The position numbers and the translations under genes are program-made. Positions 11,824-24,073 of a stretch of 64,000 nt of DNA are shown here, in pieces. The notes under the pieces are model-generated. The model was given only the letters and a program-made list of their open reading frames with translations. It was not told where the DNA came from and searched no databases. This DNA is from Turritopsis dohrnii (lineage: Eukaryota > Cnidaria > Hydrozoa > Anthoathecata > Oceaniidae), in assembly GCA_027922465.2 (NCBI GenBank), contig BQMF02000416.1:186001-250000 (forward strand). Reading direction: 5' to 3'. Numbering within the stretch: the first letter of the stretch is position 1; each line of letters begins with the position of its first letter.

Positions 11824-12140
11824 AAATACGTATGGTATGTCCTATTTGTCCGTATAAGGGTCCCAATAAAAATCCAAACCCCCTATTCTTTATATAACGC
11901 CACCCTATAGACGTCACCCAGAAGCCATTATACGTACGTACAGCTCAAACAACGCTGTCTTTGGTCAATCTGATGCCAGAAATGGATTCTGCAGCTTCGA
12001 TTTTATAGGTATACATGTATTGTATGTCATATAAGTCCCTGTGGAGGCCACATAAAAGAGTCAAGCTCTTTACCCCTATATTGCGCCAGCCTATAGTGGT
12101 CGCCCGGAAGCCATTATTCGTTTGTACAGCTCAAACGAGG
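11824..12140. repeat. Dimeric satellite array, right block
   Basis: It restarts with aaatacgtatggtatgtcc, in register with the break at 10300, and runs to a truncated B half-unit ending cagctcaaacgagg. The last coding exon of the receptor kinase gene begins only about 60 bp further on. Confidence 0.85.
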
Positions 12141-12200
12141 AAATTAAAAATATTCTAATATTTCAACATAACATAACAGCTTTTAATTTTTAAAGACGCT

Positions 12201-12788
12201 CTACACGGAGGAAAGTCTCTCCAAAATGTTTGAGGTGGTGAGACGTGCTTCTGGGTCTTCATCCCAGCATTCTTCAATTGTCGTAGAAATTCGTGACAAC
12301 ATCTGAAAAATATAAGGGTTTTAATTAATTACGCTGTTCTAAGAAATGAAAATGACGTGGTCTGTTTATTGTGCAAGTAAAACCAATTTCCGAAAGTTGC
12401 AAAAACATTTCTTAAGTTAATAAAATATAAAATCACCTTATTATGTTTCCACTTGCGTTCAATGATCGGCCGACAATGTCTGTCCACTACACAGGCACGT
12501 ATATCATCGATGGTTGGGTTCTGACCGACTTCTTTTTCAAACGCAACACGATAAGTATCAACCGTACCTAACATTACATAAAAATGTGAATTCAAGTCAT
12601 TTTTTTATCCCACCTGACCAAGAAGGAAATGTAATGATATCAATCAACTTACCAGTGACGTTACAACGTGTCAAGCACTCCCACATAACAAGAGCTAAGG
12701 CGTAGACATCGATACATAGAAATGATTCTATTCGAAATTCAACAGCGCCTTGTAAAACTTCAGGTGCCATGTACCTCTTTGTTCCCAC
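12201..12788 (-). CDS. Type II activin/BMP-class receptor kinase, last three exons
   Basis: Exons at 12788-12653, 12567-12437 and 12302-12201 join in phase by GT-AG introns and finish the kinase domain begun at 20600-19930. They encode [12 protein letters not shown] (activation segment and APE-type motif), the D-x-Y-A-L-x-L-V-M-W-E helix, PFEKE-like [14 protein letters not shown], and [11 protein letters not shown] near the end, as in ACVR2-family receptors. The protein stops at LERLSSV, soon after the kinase core, so the C-terminal tail is short. Splice sites: donor at 12652-12651, acceptor at 12569-12568, donor at 12436-12435, acceptor at 12304-12303. No frame damage was seen. Confidence 0.9.
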
Positions 12789-13499
12789 CTGCAAGGAGAG
12801 ATGTGCAGCAGTATAATTTGAAAGTAAAACGTTAGAAGGGAAGTGACAGGGAGATGTTTTCTTGGCTTCAGAAGGCATCTATAATAAGTAAGTAATATAG
12901 TAAGTAATCTATTTATTCAGAAACAGTAGTACATTTACAATAATTCAGTACAATTAATGGAGACCACCAAATAGAAAAAACTAATCGAGTGATGGCCACC
13001 AAGGATAAATAGCATAGCAAAACGGATAGAAAAAAAACAACAACAAAAAACAAAAAAACAATCAAACAAACAAAAACAAGATGTGCAATGTGAGAGCCAC
13101 CACAATTCCGGATATCATCTGTGCCATTGGTATCATAAAGAAAGGAACTCAGAAACACCTTGAAAACATACCAGGAAATATACCTCTGTGTGAATTACAA
13201 AAGATTGTCATGAATAGTACTGCCCACATTCTGCGGAAAGTACTTTCCATTTCAGCCCATCTAGATATACGACACTTACCATAATATATTTTTTATACAG
13301 TTTTTAAAGTTTTATACAGATCCTATTTTTTAAATACAGTTTTATACAATCTTAATTTTATATAGTTAATACAGTCTTGTACAGATTATAGTTTTATATA
13401 GTTTTATACAAAATTAAATTATTGTTATTATTACTTTTTTTCCGCAACCATTTGAAAATACGACTACCGAAAGCATACATAAAACTGAACTTCTTTTAG

Positions 13500-15430
13500 C
13501 CCTAGGTCATTGGTAATGACTCGGCTGATAGAAGTTTGAAAACTAAAACATAGTACAAATGAAAATAGAATGTATAATAATAATCAAAATATAAATATAG
13601 TCAGAAACCCTAAAAACTTTTAGAGAATAAAATAGTGGTTTTGATGCATGTCTAAAATGAGAAAAAGAGATTAAGCGAAGAGCAGTTTTTTGAAGTTTAA
13701 TAATGCGATGTTGTTTTGGTAGTGCTTGACCTCACACTTGACAAGCGTAATTTGTATGAGAAGAACATAAAGCATGATACACATTAATTGAAGTATTCCT
13801 GGGTAAGAAGTGTCTTAGGATTGAAAGTGCACCATTAATGTTTCTTAGCTTTAGGGTAAGATAGTTAAAACGGGCTTCCCAATTAAAATGAGGGTCAAGA
13901 ATAACCCCTAAGTAATGAGCAGAGTTTGTAAAATGTTATTTTTTCCCATTCAGTTTTAATCTAATATCGTAGTCAACCTGTTTTATGTCTGAAAAGAATA
14001 ACTTCCGTTTTAGTTACATTGAGGGAAAATTTGTTAGCATTAAGCCAGTGTAGAAGATGTTTGAGGTCAATATTTATATGCTTCTTAATAGATTTAAGGT
14101 TCAGGATAGAGTAAAGAAGGCTAGTATCATCAGCAAAATGAAAAACAGTTGAGTGAAGGATTGAGTCAGCAAAATCATTAATGTAGATTAGAAATAATAG
14201 TGGCCCAAGTACAGAGCCCTGAGGTACACCATGTTTGATGAAAGAGTAGGATGAGAACAAGTTAGAAATACCTAAGGGAAGAAATTTTCGCGGGAAGAAA
14301 ATTTCGCGAATTTCGTGAGTCCTATTGTTTTATAACAAAAGACTATTGTTCTAGAACAATGGAAATCCGAATATTTGCGAAAATTAATTCCCGAGAAAAT
14401 TTCTTCCCTTAAGGTAGATGCAGTTTGATAGCGATTTCGTAGGTAGGATTTGAACCAGGAGTTAGCAATTCCTCTAACTCTTAATTTGCTCAAGAGAATT
14501 TCATGGTCCACAGTGTCAAATGCTTTCTGGAGGTCTATGAACACACCACAAGAAAAATTACGCTTGTCAAGATTTTTTCGAATGTTCTCAGTCAAACTAA
14601 TAAGTGCATGTAAAGGTGAATGCTTGCTCCTGAATCCAAATTGCTTATTACCCAAAATTTTGAATTGGTCAAGAAAAGACAGAAGTCGATGATATACAAT
14701 TTTCTCAAAACTTATATCTACATTTGAAAGAAAGGATATGGGTCTGTAGTTAAACACATCTAATGGGGTCCCCTTGTTTTTGAAGACAGTAACCACTGTA
14801 ACAGATTTCAAGAAATTCGCCATTTTGGAGAGACATATTAAGCAGTTTAGCTAAGATCATAGAGATTTCTTCATTGAAGTTGGTTAGTATTAAGCTGTGG
14901 ATACTATTAGGACCTGTTGATTTGGTTATGTCAAAAGAGGTGATGATTTTGTTTATTTCAGCTGGCAAGCCTGGTGAGAAGAAAAAAGAATCAGGATTCC
15001 TGTTTTTTAAAAACATTTTAAAATTCTTGGAGCTATGCTTAATGTTTCCACGAACATCATTCGCTATCGAAGAGAAGTATTCATTGAATGTAGATGAATT
15101 TTTTTTGCATCTGAAGTTATCTTAACATCAACTTTTAAGGAGAAATTACTTAGACAATTCTTATTGCTTTTTTTGTTGAGGAGTTTATTGATACCATCCC
15201 AAATTTGTTTTTGTTTCGAATGTTCTTCTGGAAGAAAAGCTTGTAAAGATTTTTTTACTGTTTATAATTAGGTTGAATATACGGTTGCCATAAAAATCAT
15301 AAATATTATGATAGTGTTTATATATATTAGGCTTTATCATCAGAGTTAATGAATATTTTGTAACAGCAATTTCTTAGAGAAATTGATTTCTTTATACCAG
15401 CTGTTATCCATGGTTTACTATGTTCTTTTA
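13500..15430 (-). mobile_element. Degenerate CR1/Jockey-like LINE fragment
   Basis: Minus-strand reverse transcriptase pieces lie in the 7.1-kb intron of the receptor gene. They include SKPWITAGIKKSI near 15420, the region 15016-14750 (TGPNSIHSLIL), NYRPISFLSNVD and GVFIDLQKAFDTVDHEIL (14823-14420), and then GVPQGSVLGPLLFLIYINDF and FHFADDTSLLY (14260-13973). The C-terminal part (LGVILDPHFNWEARF) continues to about 13560. There is a frameshift near 14800, an in-frame stop near 13730, and a MITE inserted at 14272-14412 between the YLRNR and GVPQGS blocks. It is not active. Confidence 0.85.
14272..14412. mobile_element. TTAA-type MITE inside the LINE
   Basis: Ends are taagggaagaaattttcgcg and, in reverse, ttaagggaagaaattttctc, flanked by TTAA-like sites. 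The same ends occur at 24757-25141. Cutting it out rejoins the LINE protein blocks. TTAA targets are typical of piggyBac-type elements. Confidence 0.75.
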
Positions 15431-15442
15431 TTGCTTATATTT

Positions 15443-18245
15443 CGTGTGTGCGTTTACATGAAACCGAAACGCCGTGCAATGCATGTCATGTCTCCCAGCG
15501 AAGAAACCCTTTTGATTTACAAAAAGTTTTTTGATCAATATTAAATGGATTTTAAAAGAATAAACATATACATATTTTAAGATGAAACAAGATGCCCTTG
15601 CAGGCACACAGATTTCTGCAAAATCAGCTGAAGTATAAAAAAAAGAAAGACTATGACATTCTTGAAATTTAAAAAAGGTTGAATCATTTCCACAATTGTG
15701 TTTATCAAATTTCTGATCATGTATTCCCAAAAATCCGGAAAAACATAATTGTCAATGCAAAACTTCATACCAATAAACACCAATAAATTTGATATCTGGA
15801 TGACATAATGCTCTTTATTTTGTTGGTACATGATGATATTAAGGACACAGTGATCCATTTAGATAAGACAATGAGTATGCATGAAATTCAGCCTATATTT
15901 TTTGAATTTATGAATTCAATACGTCTAGTCAATTTTCCTAACGGAATTCCTAAATCACAAGCACAAAAAGGAAAACATAGATTTTGATCATGCAAAATAC
16001 ATCCACATATACATACAAAATCAACATACATAACTGAAAACAGAAATTTGTGCTTTAGTTTGATTAACTTATGTCATTGCTATGTTTATTATTTACAAAC
16101 ATGCATTACCTGTACTAGGTAGACAAGACATTCTTGTATGTTGTTCTTGTTGAAGAGGAAACTGAGCTGAACTGTACATATCCAGAGCTTAAAAAGCACT
16201 GAAGCTCACACATGAAACAAACGATCTTGCGTATTTAGAAAGGCTTAAAAGGCTTAAAAGAATCCCAGACATTTTCCAAAAAATAAAAGCATTCCTTTTC
16301 ACACACTGTTTTTATAAAACATTGAGAACTTGTTTTTAGAAAAGAATGGAACACAGTAGAATCATTGTAAGATAATTATGAATTTCTACCCTTTCTCCCT
16401 TAAATGTTCTTTTAAATCTGTTCAATATATATTGATCAATCAACACATGGAAGTGGGTTTCTTCTACCATTATGCAAACGGCGTGCAAAATGTGAAGTCG
16501 AAATATACCCAGATGATCACATGGCAGAAATTCAAGGCAATAAATTAGCGCTATTAAAGTTAATTAGCACCTTTCCAAAATAGTGGCGCTTTATGCACCA
16601 ATGAACATTAAGACGGCTTTTGTATGAACCAATCAAATTGGAGGAACAAATATGACTAGGTTTGGACAGTATGAAAAAAACAACAACAAGATTCCCTTGC
16701 GGGCAGAAAGATTTCTGCAAATTCAGTTGGAAACTGAAAATATAAAAAAATGAAATACTATAATAGTATTCTTGAAACTTGAATGATTTTGAATCATTGA
16801 ATGGTTGAATAATTTCTACAATATTACATTCCTAATTACGTAATTAAGGACATTTTGAAGGCATAATTGACACAATGCCAAACTTTATTATAATGTATGT
16901 AACTGCCAATAAACTGAACAACATGTTTGTTGATACAAAATAACATAAAAGATACACAGATCCTTTCAGATATCTTAATGAGTATATTATGATCATAACT
17001 CATAAACTCAAAACATTTTTCCAAGAACGTAAATTTCGGTCATGCAAAATACATTTATATCGACTAAAATCAACATACATAATATAGTTAACTCATACAG
17101 AAATTTCTATTTCAGTTTGATTAACAATATGGCATGCACTTACATTCTACATCAAAGTTGAAATTCATGGTCAGTTTAAAAAAAATCTGTAGAAAGTTTA
17201 AGAAAGGTTGAATGATTTTTACAACATAAAATTACATTTCTGATTACATTCATATGCACCTGTAATTGCGATTAAAACATTTATCAGTATCAAAATATCA
17301 AATAAGTAAAGAACTTGTAACATAGCACTGATGATGTTATTTTAACGAAAAGCTTCTGCTTCATTTTAAAATTTGTCTTTTCTTTATTTATTTGAAACAC
17401 CTCTAATTGACACTATGCTTCATTGCATATACGTATACATATATACACCACCGATAAACTTAATAACATCTGAATGACATAAAACATCCCTTCTTGTGGG
17501 AGTACAAAATCAACGTATGTTTTATTGATATTTTCAGATGTCACACAGTGACTACGTACGCAAATCATAAACTTTAAACATTTGATATGTACTATCAATC
17601 TTCTCAATTACAAACATAATTACCAGGATTGCAAACACAAAAACCAAACAAAGATTTTGATCAAAAATATATATATATACCTATTATGCTCTAAACTTAC
17701 CTAAGTAAGTCACCACACACATATTTATATAACTGAAAGGAAAATTTTGGTTTGTTACATGATTTGATGTGTATTGAGTTTACAGGCAATTGGAAGATGT
17801 TTGAATTTGCACATTTTTAATAAAGGACATTGACAATATATATAACTTAAAAACAAATCAAACATTAAAACATTGCATTAAAGCATCAGTAGACACACAT
17901 TTTTTATGTTGGAGCTGATGAGGACTCTAAGCTGAGCTTCAGTATCCACAGCTTAAAAAGAATAACATGAAACCAAACGAAGAGATGTTTTGTGTTTTCA
18001 CTAAAAACAAACAATAAATGTATACCTTTTAACTCTTCTGTTTACAAAATGTTGAAATCTTCTTTAGAAAAGAATGATCACAGTTCAAAAAAAATCGAAG
18101 TTTCTTCTATAGATTTTGTTTTCATCTTAATATATGTAAAATCCATTTAATATTGACCAAAGAAACTTGTAAATCTAAAAGGGTTGCTTCGCTGGGTGAC
18201 ATGCGTTGCACGACGTTTTGGTTTCATGTAAACGCACGCATGAAT
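15443..18245. mobile_element. Element with about 140-bp inverted ends, within the receptor intron
   Basis: The left end, cgtgtgtgcgtttacatgaa onward, recurs inverted at 18245-18110 (ttcatgcgtgcgtttacatg), and the arms agree through ccatttaatattgatca-type sequence. The interior carries two plus-oriented copies of a second terminus, aacaagatgccctt at 15586 and aacaagattccctt at 16685, with related AT-rich sequence after each. Nothing coding was recognised. It starts right after the LINE fragment. Confidence 0.6.
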
Positions 18246-18289
18246 AAAAAGCTACACTCCGCAAAAACGAAGAACCTAAAGCCGGTTTT

Positions 18290-18470
18290 AATAGCTTTCT
18301 TGCTTTCGGAGAAATCTAAAGACGATGGTAAAGGCTTTCTTGCTTATGCAGAAATCCAAAATAAAGCCGGTTTTAATAGCTTTCTTGCTTTCGCAGAAAT
18401 CTAAAGAACAGAAAAACAAAGACGATCGTAAAGTATTTCTTGCTTACGCAGAAATCCAAAAAGAAAATCT
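18290..18470. repeat. Four imperfect copies of a ttcttgcttacgcagaaatc module
   Basis: Copies of ctttcttgctt(t/a)(c/t)g(c/g)agaaatc separated by gacgatcgtaaag-type spacers. A reverse copy of the last one lies at 21585-21640. It sits at the centre of the large inverted-repeat nest. Confidence 0.65.
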
Positions 18471-19552
18471 GTAGAAGAAACTTCGAATTATCTTGAGTTG
18501 TGATCATTCTGAAGTTCTCAACGTTTTGTAAACAGAAGAGTGAAAAGGTATACATTTGTTTGTTTTTAGTGAAAACACAAAACATCTTCATTTGTTTTTG
18601 GTATATGGGTTGCTACTCTTTTTAAGCTTTAGATACTGAAGCTCAGCTTTTCAGGTCCAACATCAAAAATGGGCGTCTACTCTGCACCACTTACTTTTAA
18701 TGTTAATGTTTTTAATGTTTCAATGTTTGATCAAAGTTATACTGTCAATGCCCCTTATTACAAATGGCTTTCCTAATCACAATAGCAATTTAATCAAATT
18801 TAATCCCTATAATATCTGAATAGATCGATATAAGCTTAATACCATTTCTTACCCCAAAAATAAAGGATGTTTTAAGTCATTCAGATTTAATTAAGTTTAT
18901 CGATGGTGTATAATGTACATTATTGTTTTCATGTAGTGTCAATTGCACTTTTGCAATGTCCTGGGGTGCATACGAAATCAGAAATGTAATTTTATGTTTT
19001 AAAAATCATTCAACTGATTTTTCGAATTTCTTAAAGAATTTTTATAAACAGGATATGAATGTCAACTTAGATCAAGAATATTTATAAATGCATGCCATAT
19101 TGCTAATCAAACTAAAACAGAAATTTCTGATCTTCGGTATATAATGTTGATTTTGGTCTATGCGGATGTGATTTGTATGACCAAAATTTGCGAGCTTTTT
19201 TGTGCTTGTAAATTTAGAAGTCTACTAGGAAAATTAACACCAAGTATCAAATTCAGAACTTTGAGAGTTTACGAGTCAATATATCCTTGATATTATTTCG
19301 TACTAACAAAATAAAGAATATTTTATTTCATTCAGATGTAATCCAGTTTATTGGCTGTGTATACATTATAAGTTTCACATAGTGCTAATTGTCCTTTGAT
19401 AAAATGTCCTGGGGAGTACATTAGAAATGTATAATTTTATTTTGCAAATCATGTAACCTTTTTCAAATTTCAAGTATGTCATTATGGTCTTTTATTTTTC
19501 ATACTTCAGCATATTTCGCAGAAATCCTTTTGCCTGTTAGGGCATCTTGTTT
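18470..19552. repeat. Inverted copy of the 15.6-18.1 kb sequence, with transposon terminus
   Basis: Read in reverse from 19552 it begins aacaagatgccctaacaggc and follows the same order of words as the region after 15586. Near 18590-18470 it matches 17990-18120 in reverse (cactaaaaacaaacaa, cttctgtttacaaaa). The two arms differ in length because the left arm has extra duplicated blocks. Together they could form a long foldback. Confidence 0.65.
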
Positions 19553-19929
19553 ACAGTTAAAAACAAATTATCCCAATCTATAAGTCAGTGAAATCTTTTT
19601 TAAATCCTACAGTATCCAATTTATTCCAATCTCTTTAAAAGTTGTTTTGATTCTTATCATTGTTTTTAATTACATCACTATAAGTTATTAAAAATAGGGG
19701 AAGATGATCAGAAACGGATGAAGTTTTCCAGAGATTGAATTAATTGATAAAAAATGAGACATAAAAATATAATTAGAGTCTTAGAGGTTAGAGTTACACG
19801 AGTTGGAATATTTATGCGAGGCTATAAAAAGTTTGATTGTAGTTTTTAATAGTTTTTAATCAAGGGAAAGAACCCAAGCACTCTAAAGATCCTTTTTAAT
19901 ACACAAATTTGAGATTGTTATCATGATAC

Positions 19930-20600
19930 CTGTAACTTTGACTCTTCACTTTCATGTCCATAAAAAAATGAACAAGCAAGTCCAAAATCCCCTATACAGC
20001 AACTGCCATCAGGTTTTACAAGCACATTACGACTTTTGAAGTCACGGTGCGCAATAGCTGGTTTAGGCGGCACTCTAGATGGTTCATCTTCATGAAGATA
20101 CGCCAACCCAGAAACAATTGATAACAGTATTTTCAATAAGTCATTATAATCCAGGACAGAAGCTGACAAGTAGTCTGCTAAAGACCCTTTCTGGTGGAAT
20201 TCTGTTATGATCCAGTATTGATCACGGCCTAGTTCACAGCGTTTTTCAGCTGAGTGGAACCTTAATATATTTTCATGCCACAACTGGTTATCACAATAGA
20301 TAGAACGTTCCCTTTCCCACAAATCCCGTTCATTCGGTAAAAGTATTTTTACCGCAACTTGTTTGTGCTCATACGTTCCCCTCCAAACAGAACTGTACTT
20401 CCCCCTCGAAATTTCTTCATGGAACTGAACGGGTCTTGATTGAACAGGGGGACTAGCTTGAATATTCCTTCTATTTTCTTTATTTTTTTTATGCACTCTC
20501 CAAAAACGAGCAATTGCAATTGCAGCAATCAATGGCAGGCAAACAGCAAAACAAATCCACACCACCTTTGAAGAGGAAATTGAGTCAGAAGGTTTCCTCA
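19930..20600 (-). CDS. Type II activin/BMP-class receptor kinase: transmembrane and kinase N-lobe exon
   Basis: A 671-nt exon, acceptor at 20602-20601 and donor at 19929-19928. It begins with a stalk, then one hydrophobic membrane span (VVWICFAVCLPLIAAIAIA) followed by a basic stop-transfer (RFWRVHKKNKENRR), which fixes a type I topology. The kinase follows: glycine-loop equivalent ISRGKYSSVWRG, lysine in VAVKIL, catalytic loop HRDFKSRNVL and metal-binding DFGLA. The HRDFKS(K/R)N loop is the hallmark of type II TGF-beta family receptors; there is no GS box of type I receptors. In this family the receptor binds activin or BMP ligands and phosphorylates a type I partner at the plasma membrane. 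The exon ends in phase 0 and joins [10 protein letters not shown] at 12788. Confidence 0.95.
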
Positions 20601-21152
20601 CTAAAAAAGAAAAAAATTCTTACTTTTAATTGAATAAACTAAAAGCACTAAATATATACACACTGTGAAACTGTGTTGCAATTATGTAAGACAAAATAAG
20701 AACAATTCAAGGTGAAAAAGACCAAAAATAAAAGCCAGTTTCAGGTCAGATTCCAAACTCTAGGTGCATGATCTGCAGTCGTTAAAGCTGTTGAGCCTGC
20801 ATACATATTTCTGCCACCACAGAGGATGTTGGTCCACCCATCGCGACATCATCAGTTTGTTTAGAGAAGTTATCGTCAAAAAATACCATGTTTTAATTCA
20901 ATCTAATTTCTAATTCTAGTTATTTTCGGTTTTATTCCCATAATCATCATCAATTTGCATGAGTTCCCTGGTGATATTCAGTGTCATTTCATTTCATGTT
21001 CATGACATGATTAACTCTGATTTATTCAATTTTAATGACTAAACATGTAAGCATAAATATTTTTCGAGTTACAGTCATAGGAATTGTCAAAAAATTGAGT
21101 TGAAAATAACTTTTGATATGTAGTGGTAAAACAAGGTTACAAAAAAGCTTAC

Positions 21153-21464
21153 CTTCAGTGGATGTAGTATGTACCAAGTTTTTTTCGTCAATTATTACTT
21201 TTTCGGGGACATTGCAGAGGTCTGTTTTGCAGCAACATGTGAACAAATTGGGACCATGAGGTCGTAATACACAACTGCTGTTTTTTACAGAACATGGACT
21301 CCAACAGCTTGCATGCATTACATACAGGCTATTTGAAGTGTTTCTTCCGTAAATTATCTGACATGCTGACAACTCTTTTGTCGTATATGTGCAGTTTTGC
21401 TTGCAATGATTGTCACGACAACTATCTCTTTCACCAAAATGGTAGCATTGTAAAGCAGACAGGC
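21153..21464 (-). CDS. Type II activin/BMP-class receptor: ligand-binding ectodomain exon
   Basis: A 312-nt exon, acceptor at 21466-21465 and donor at 21152-21151, phase-compatible with the exon at 20600. It encodes a three-finger-type Cys-rich ectodomain with LQCYHFGERDSC near the start and the diagnostic CCCKTDLCN near the end, which matches the CCC-x(4-5)-CN of activin type II receptors. N-glycosylation sequons are present (NCTYT, NTSNS, NSSC). The signal-peptide exon should lie further right, ending in phase 1, and I could not identify it. Confidence 0.9.
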
Positions 21465-21584
21465 CTAAATAATTGTATAAGGGTATAAAGTAATGGGACC
21501 ACTTAATGTAACCCTGGTCAAGGTTTTTATGAAGCAAAATACAAAAAACACTCCAATATCCTTGATTATAACAATCTGAGGGCT

Positions 21585-21650
21585 TTTTTGGATTTCTGCG
21601 TAAGCAAGAAATACTTTACGATCGTCCGTGTTTTTCTGTTTTTTTTTTTT
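21585..21650. repeat. Reverse copy of the ttcttgcttacgcagaaatc module
   Basis: Reads tttggatttctgcgtaagca followed by aagaaatactttacgatcg, the reverse complement of 18408-18465. It ends in a T-run directly before the tandem duplication. Confidence 0.7.
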
Positions 21651-24073
21651 CATCTTACTGTCCAAACCTACGCATTTTTGTTTCTTAAATTTCATTGGTT
21701 CATAAAAAAGCCGTCTTAATTGTCATTGGTGCATAATGCCCGATTTCTACGAAAGGGTGCTAATTTAGCCACCTCCACTTAAATAGCGATAGTTTATTGG
21801 CTGATTTTCGCCATGCCATGTGATCGTCCACAAAACGTTTTAAAAATGGCAGCGAAAGAACGTGTGTAGTTTGCTAAAAGTTTCTTTGATGGAAATATGG
21901 CTTTAAAAGAAGTTAATACAGCTTATAATTTTATATAAAGAATTGCATTACTGTTGGGAACTTATCATGTTCACAAAATTAAATTACAGTGTGGTTATTC
22001 TGTTTTTTGAAAGAAGTTTTCTTGAAGTTTAAAATATGGAAAACAGTGCCAATACATGGTGGTGGAAGAAAAGGTATTTCTTGTTTTATTTTTGCTCCAA
22101 GCCTTTTTAAATATGAAAGACCTTCGTGTATTTTGTATGTGTATGCATGTTTGAAGTCAATTTTTAGAAGCTTTTGGATTTTTAAAGCTCAGCTTAGCTT
22201 CCTTTCTGCTCCTCCCCAACATCACCAACATATGCACTTTATACTTACAGCTATTTATACTATATTTAGTAGCAATTTTTGGATGTATTCTGGCTATATC
22301 AGCTTATCTCTTTTCTCCCTACATATGTTGTATTTTTTTTAACTTTTAGATTAGATATGAGCTTTAATTTCTAAGTAATTATTATTGTGATATTTATATT
22401 TTTCATTCTGAGGAGATCAATATAGAAACTTTATATATTAGTTTGTGCTGCCCAAACGATATGTTGGTTACCGCCAGTATACACAATCTTTTTATAGGAT
22501 TCGTTATATTTAATGTGGTTAAATTAAAGTTTTGTATTGTGTCGATGCACTTTTTTGGAGTACGTGGGTGGCAAATATCCAGTAACAATCATTTAGCTTA
22601 TTCGTACAAAAAAACAGATCTTCAAAAATGATCTCTGCGATAGCATAAAGAAAAGCCCCTTTTTTATGTTATGGTAGGCTGACTTTCTTGACGAACATTG
22701 TCAGTCGCATCAATATTTTTGTTTATTTAATGCTGATGCTTCTCGAGCTGAATGATGTGACTGTCTTAGTTTTGCAGGACTAGTGTGCTAGTGTTGCATT
22801 TTTGTGGCATTTTCAGCAGCAAAGCTTGCAGAAATCCTTCTGCCCGGTAGGGCATCTTGTTTCATCTTACTGTCCAAACCTACGCATTTTTGTTTCTTAA
22901 ATTTCATTGGTTCATAAAAAAGCCGTCTTAATTGTCATTGGTGCATAATGCCCGATTTCTACGAAAGGGTGCTAATTTAGCCACCTCCACTTAAATAGCG
23001 ATAGTTTATTGGCTGATTTTCGCCATGCCATGTGATCGTCCACAAAACGTTTTAAAAATGGCAGCGAAAGAACGTGTGTAGTTTGCTAAAAGTTTCTTTG
23101 ATGGAAATATGGCTTTAAAAGAAGTTAATACAGCTTATAATTTTATATAAAGAATTGCATTACTGTTGGGAACTTATCATGTTCACAAAATTAAATAACA
23201 GTGTGGTTATTCTGTTTTTTGAAAGAAGTTTTCTTGAAGTTTAAAATATGAAAACAGTGCCAATACATGGTGTGTGGAAGAAAAGGTATTTCTTGTTTTA
23301 TTTTTGCTCCAAGCCTTTTTAAATATGAAAGACCTTCGTGTATTTTGTATGTGTATGCATGTTTGAAGTCAATTTTTAGAAGCTTTTGGATTTTTAAAGC
23401 TCAGCTTAGCTTCCTTACAGCTCCTCCCCAACATCACCAACATAATGCACTTTATACAGCTATTTATACTATATTTAGTAGCAATTTTTGGATGTATTCT
23501 GGCTATATCAGCTTATCTCTTTTCTCCCTACGTATGTTGTATTTTTTTTAACTTTTAGATTAGATATGAGCTTTAATTTCTAAGTAATTATTATTGTGAT
23601 ATTTATATTTTTCATTCTGAGAAGATCAATATAGAAACTTTATATATTAGTTTGTGCTGCCCAAACGATATGTTGGTTACCGCCAGTATACACAATCTTT
23701 TTATAGGATTCGTTATATTTAATGTGGTTAAATTAAAGTTTCGTATTGTGTCGATGCACTTTTTTGGAGTACGTGGGTGGCAAATATCCAGTAACAATCA
23801 TTCAGCTTATTCGTACAAAAAAAACCAGATCTTCAGAAATGATCTCCGCGATAGCATAAAGAAAAGCCCCTTTTTTATGTTATGGTAGGCTGACTTTCTT
23901 GACGAACATTGTCAGTCGCATCAATATTTTTGTTTATTTAATGCTGATGCTTCTCGAGCTGAATGATGTGACTGTCTTAGTTTTGCAGGACTAGTGTGCT
24001 AGTGTTGCATTTTTGTGGCATTTTCAGCAGCAAAGCTTGCAGAAATCCTTCTGCCCAGTAGGGCATCTTGTTC
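21651..24073. repeat. Two near-identical tandem copies of a 1.21-kb transposon-like unit
   Basis: Unit 1 is 21651-22863 and unit 2 is 22864-24073, both starting catcttactgtccaaacc and ending with a cagaaatccttctgccc... gggcatcttgtt terminus. They differ at only a few positions, such as a small indel near 22235/23448. The first 200 bp are the reverse of 16500-16680, so the unit belongs to the same family as the intron nest. The matching ORFs in each copy show no codon pattern and are not credible genes. Confidence 0.85.

Noticed and set aside
22443..22631. Matching plus ORFs in both copies of the 1.2-kb duplication (also 23652-23888)
   Set aside because: They are alike only because the DNA was duplicated; other frames are equally open and indels break similar ORFs nearby.
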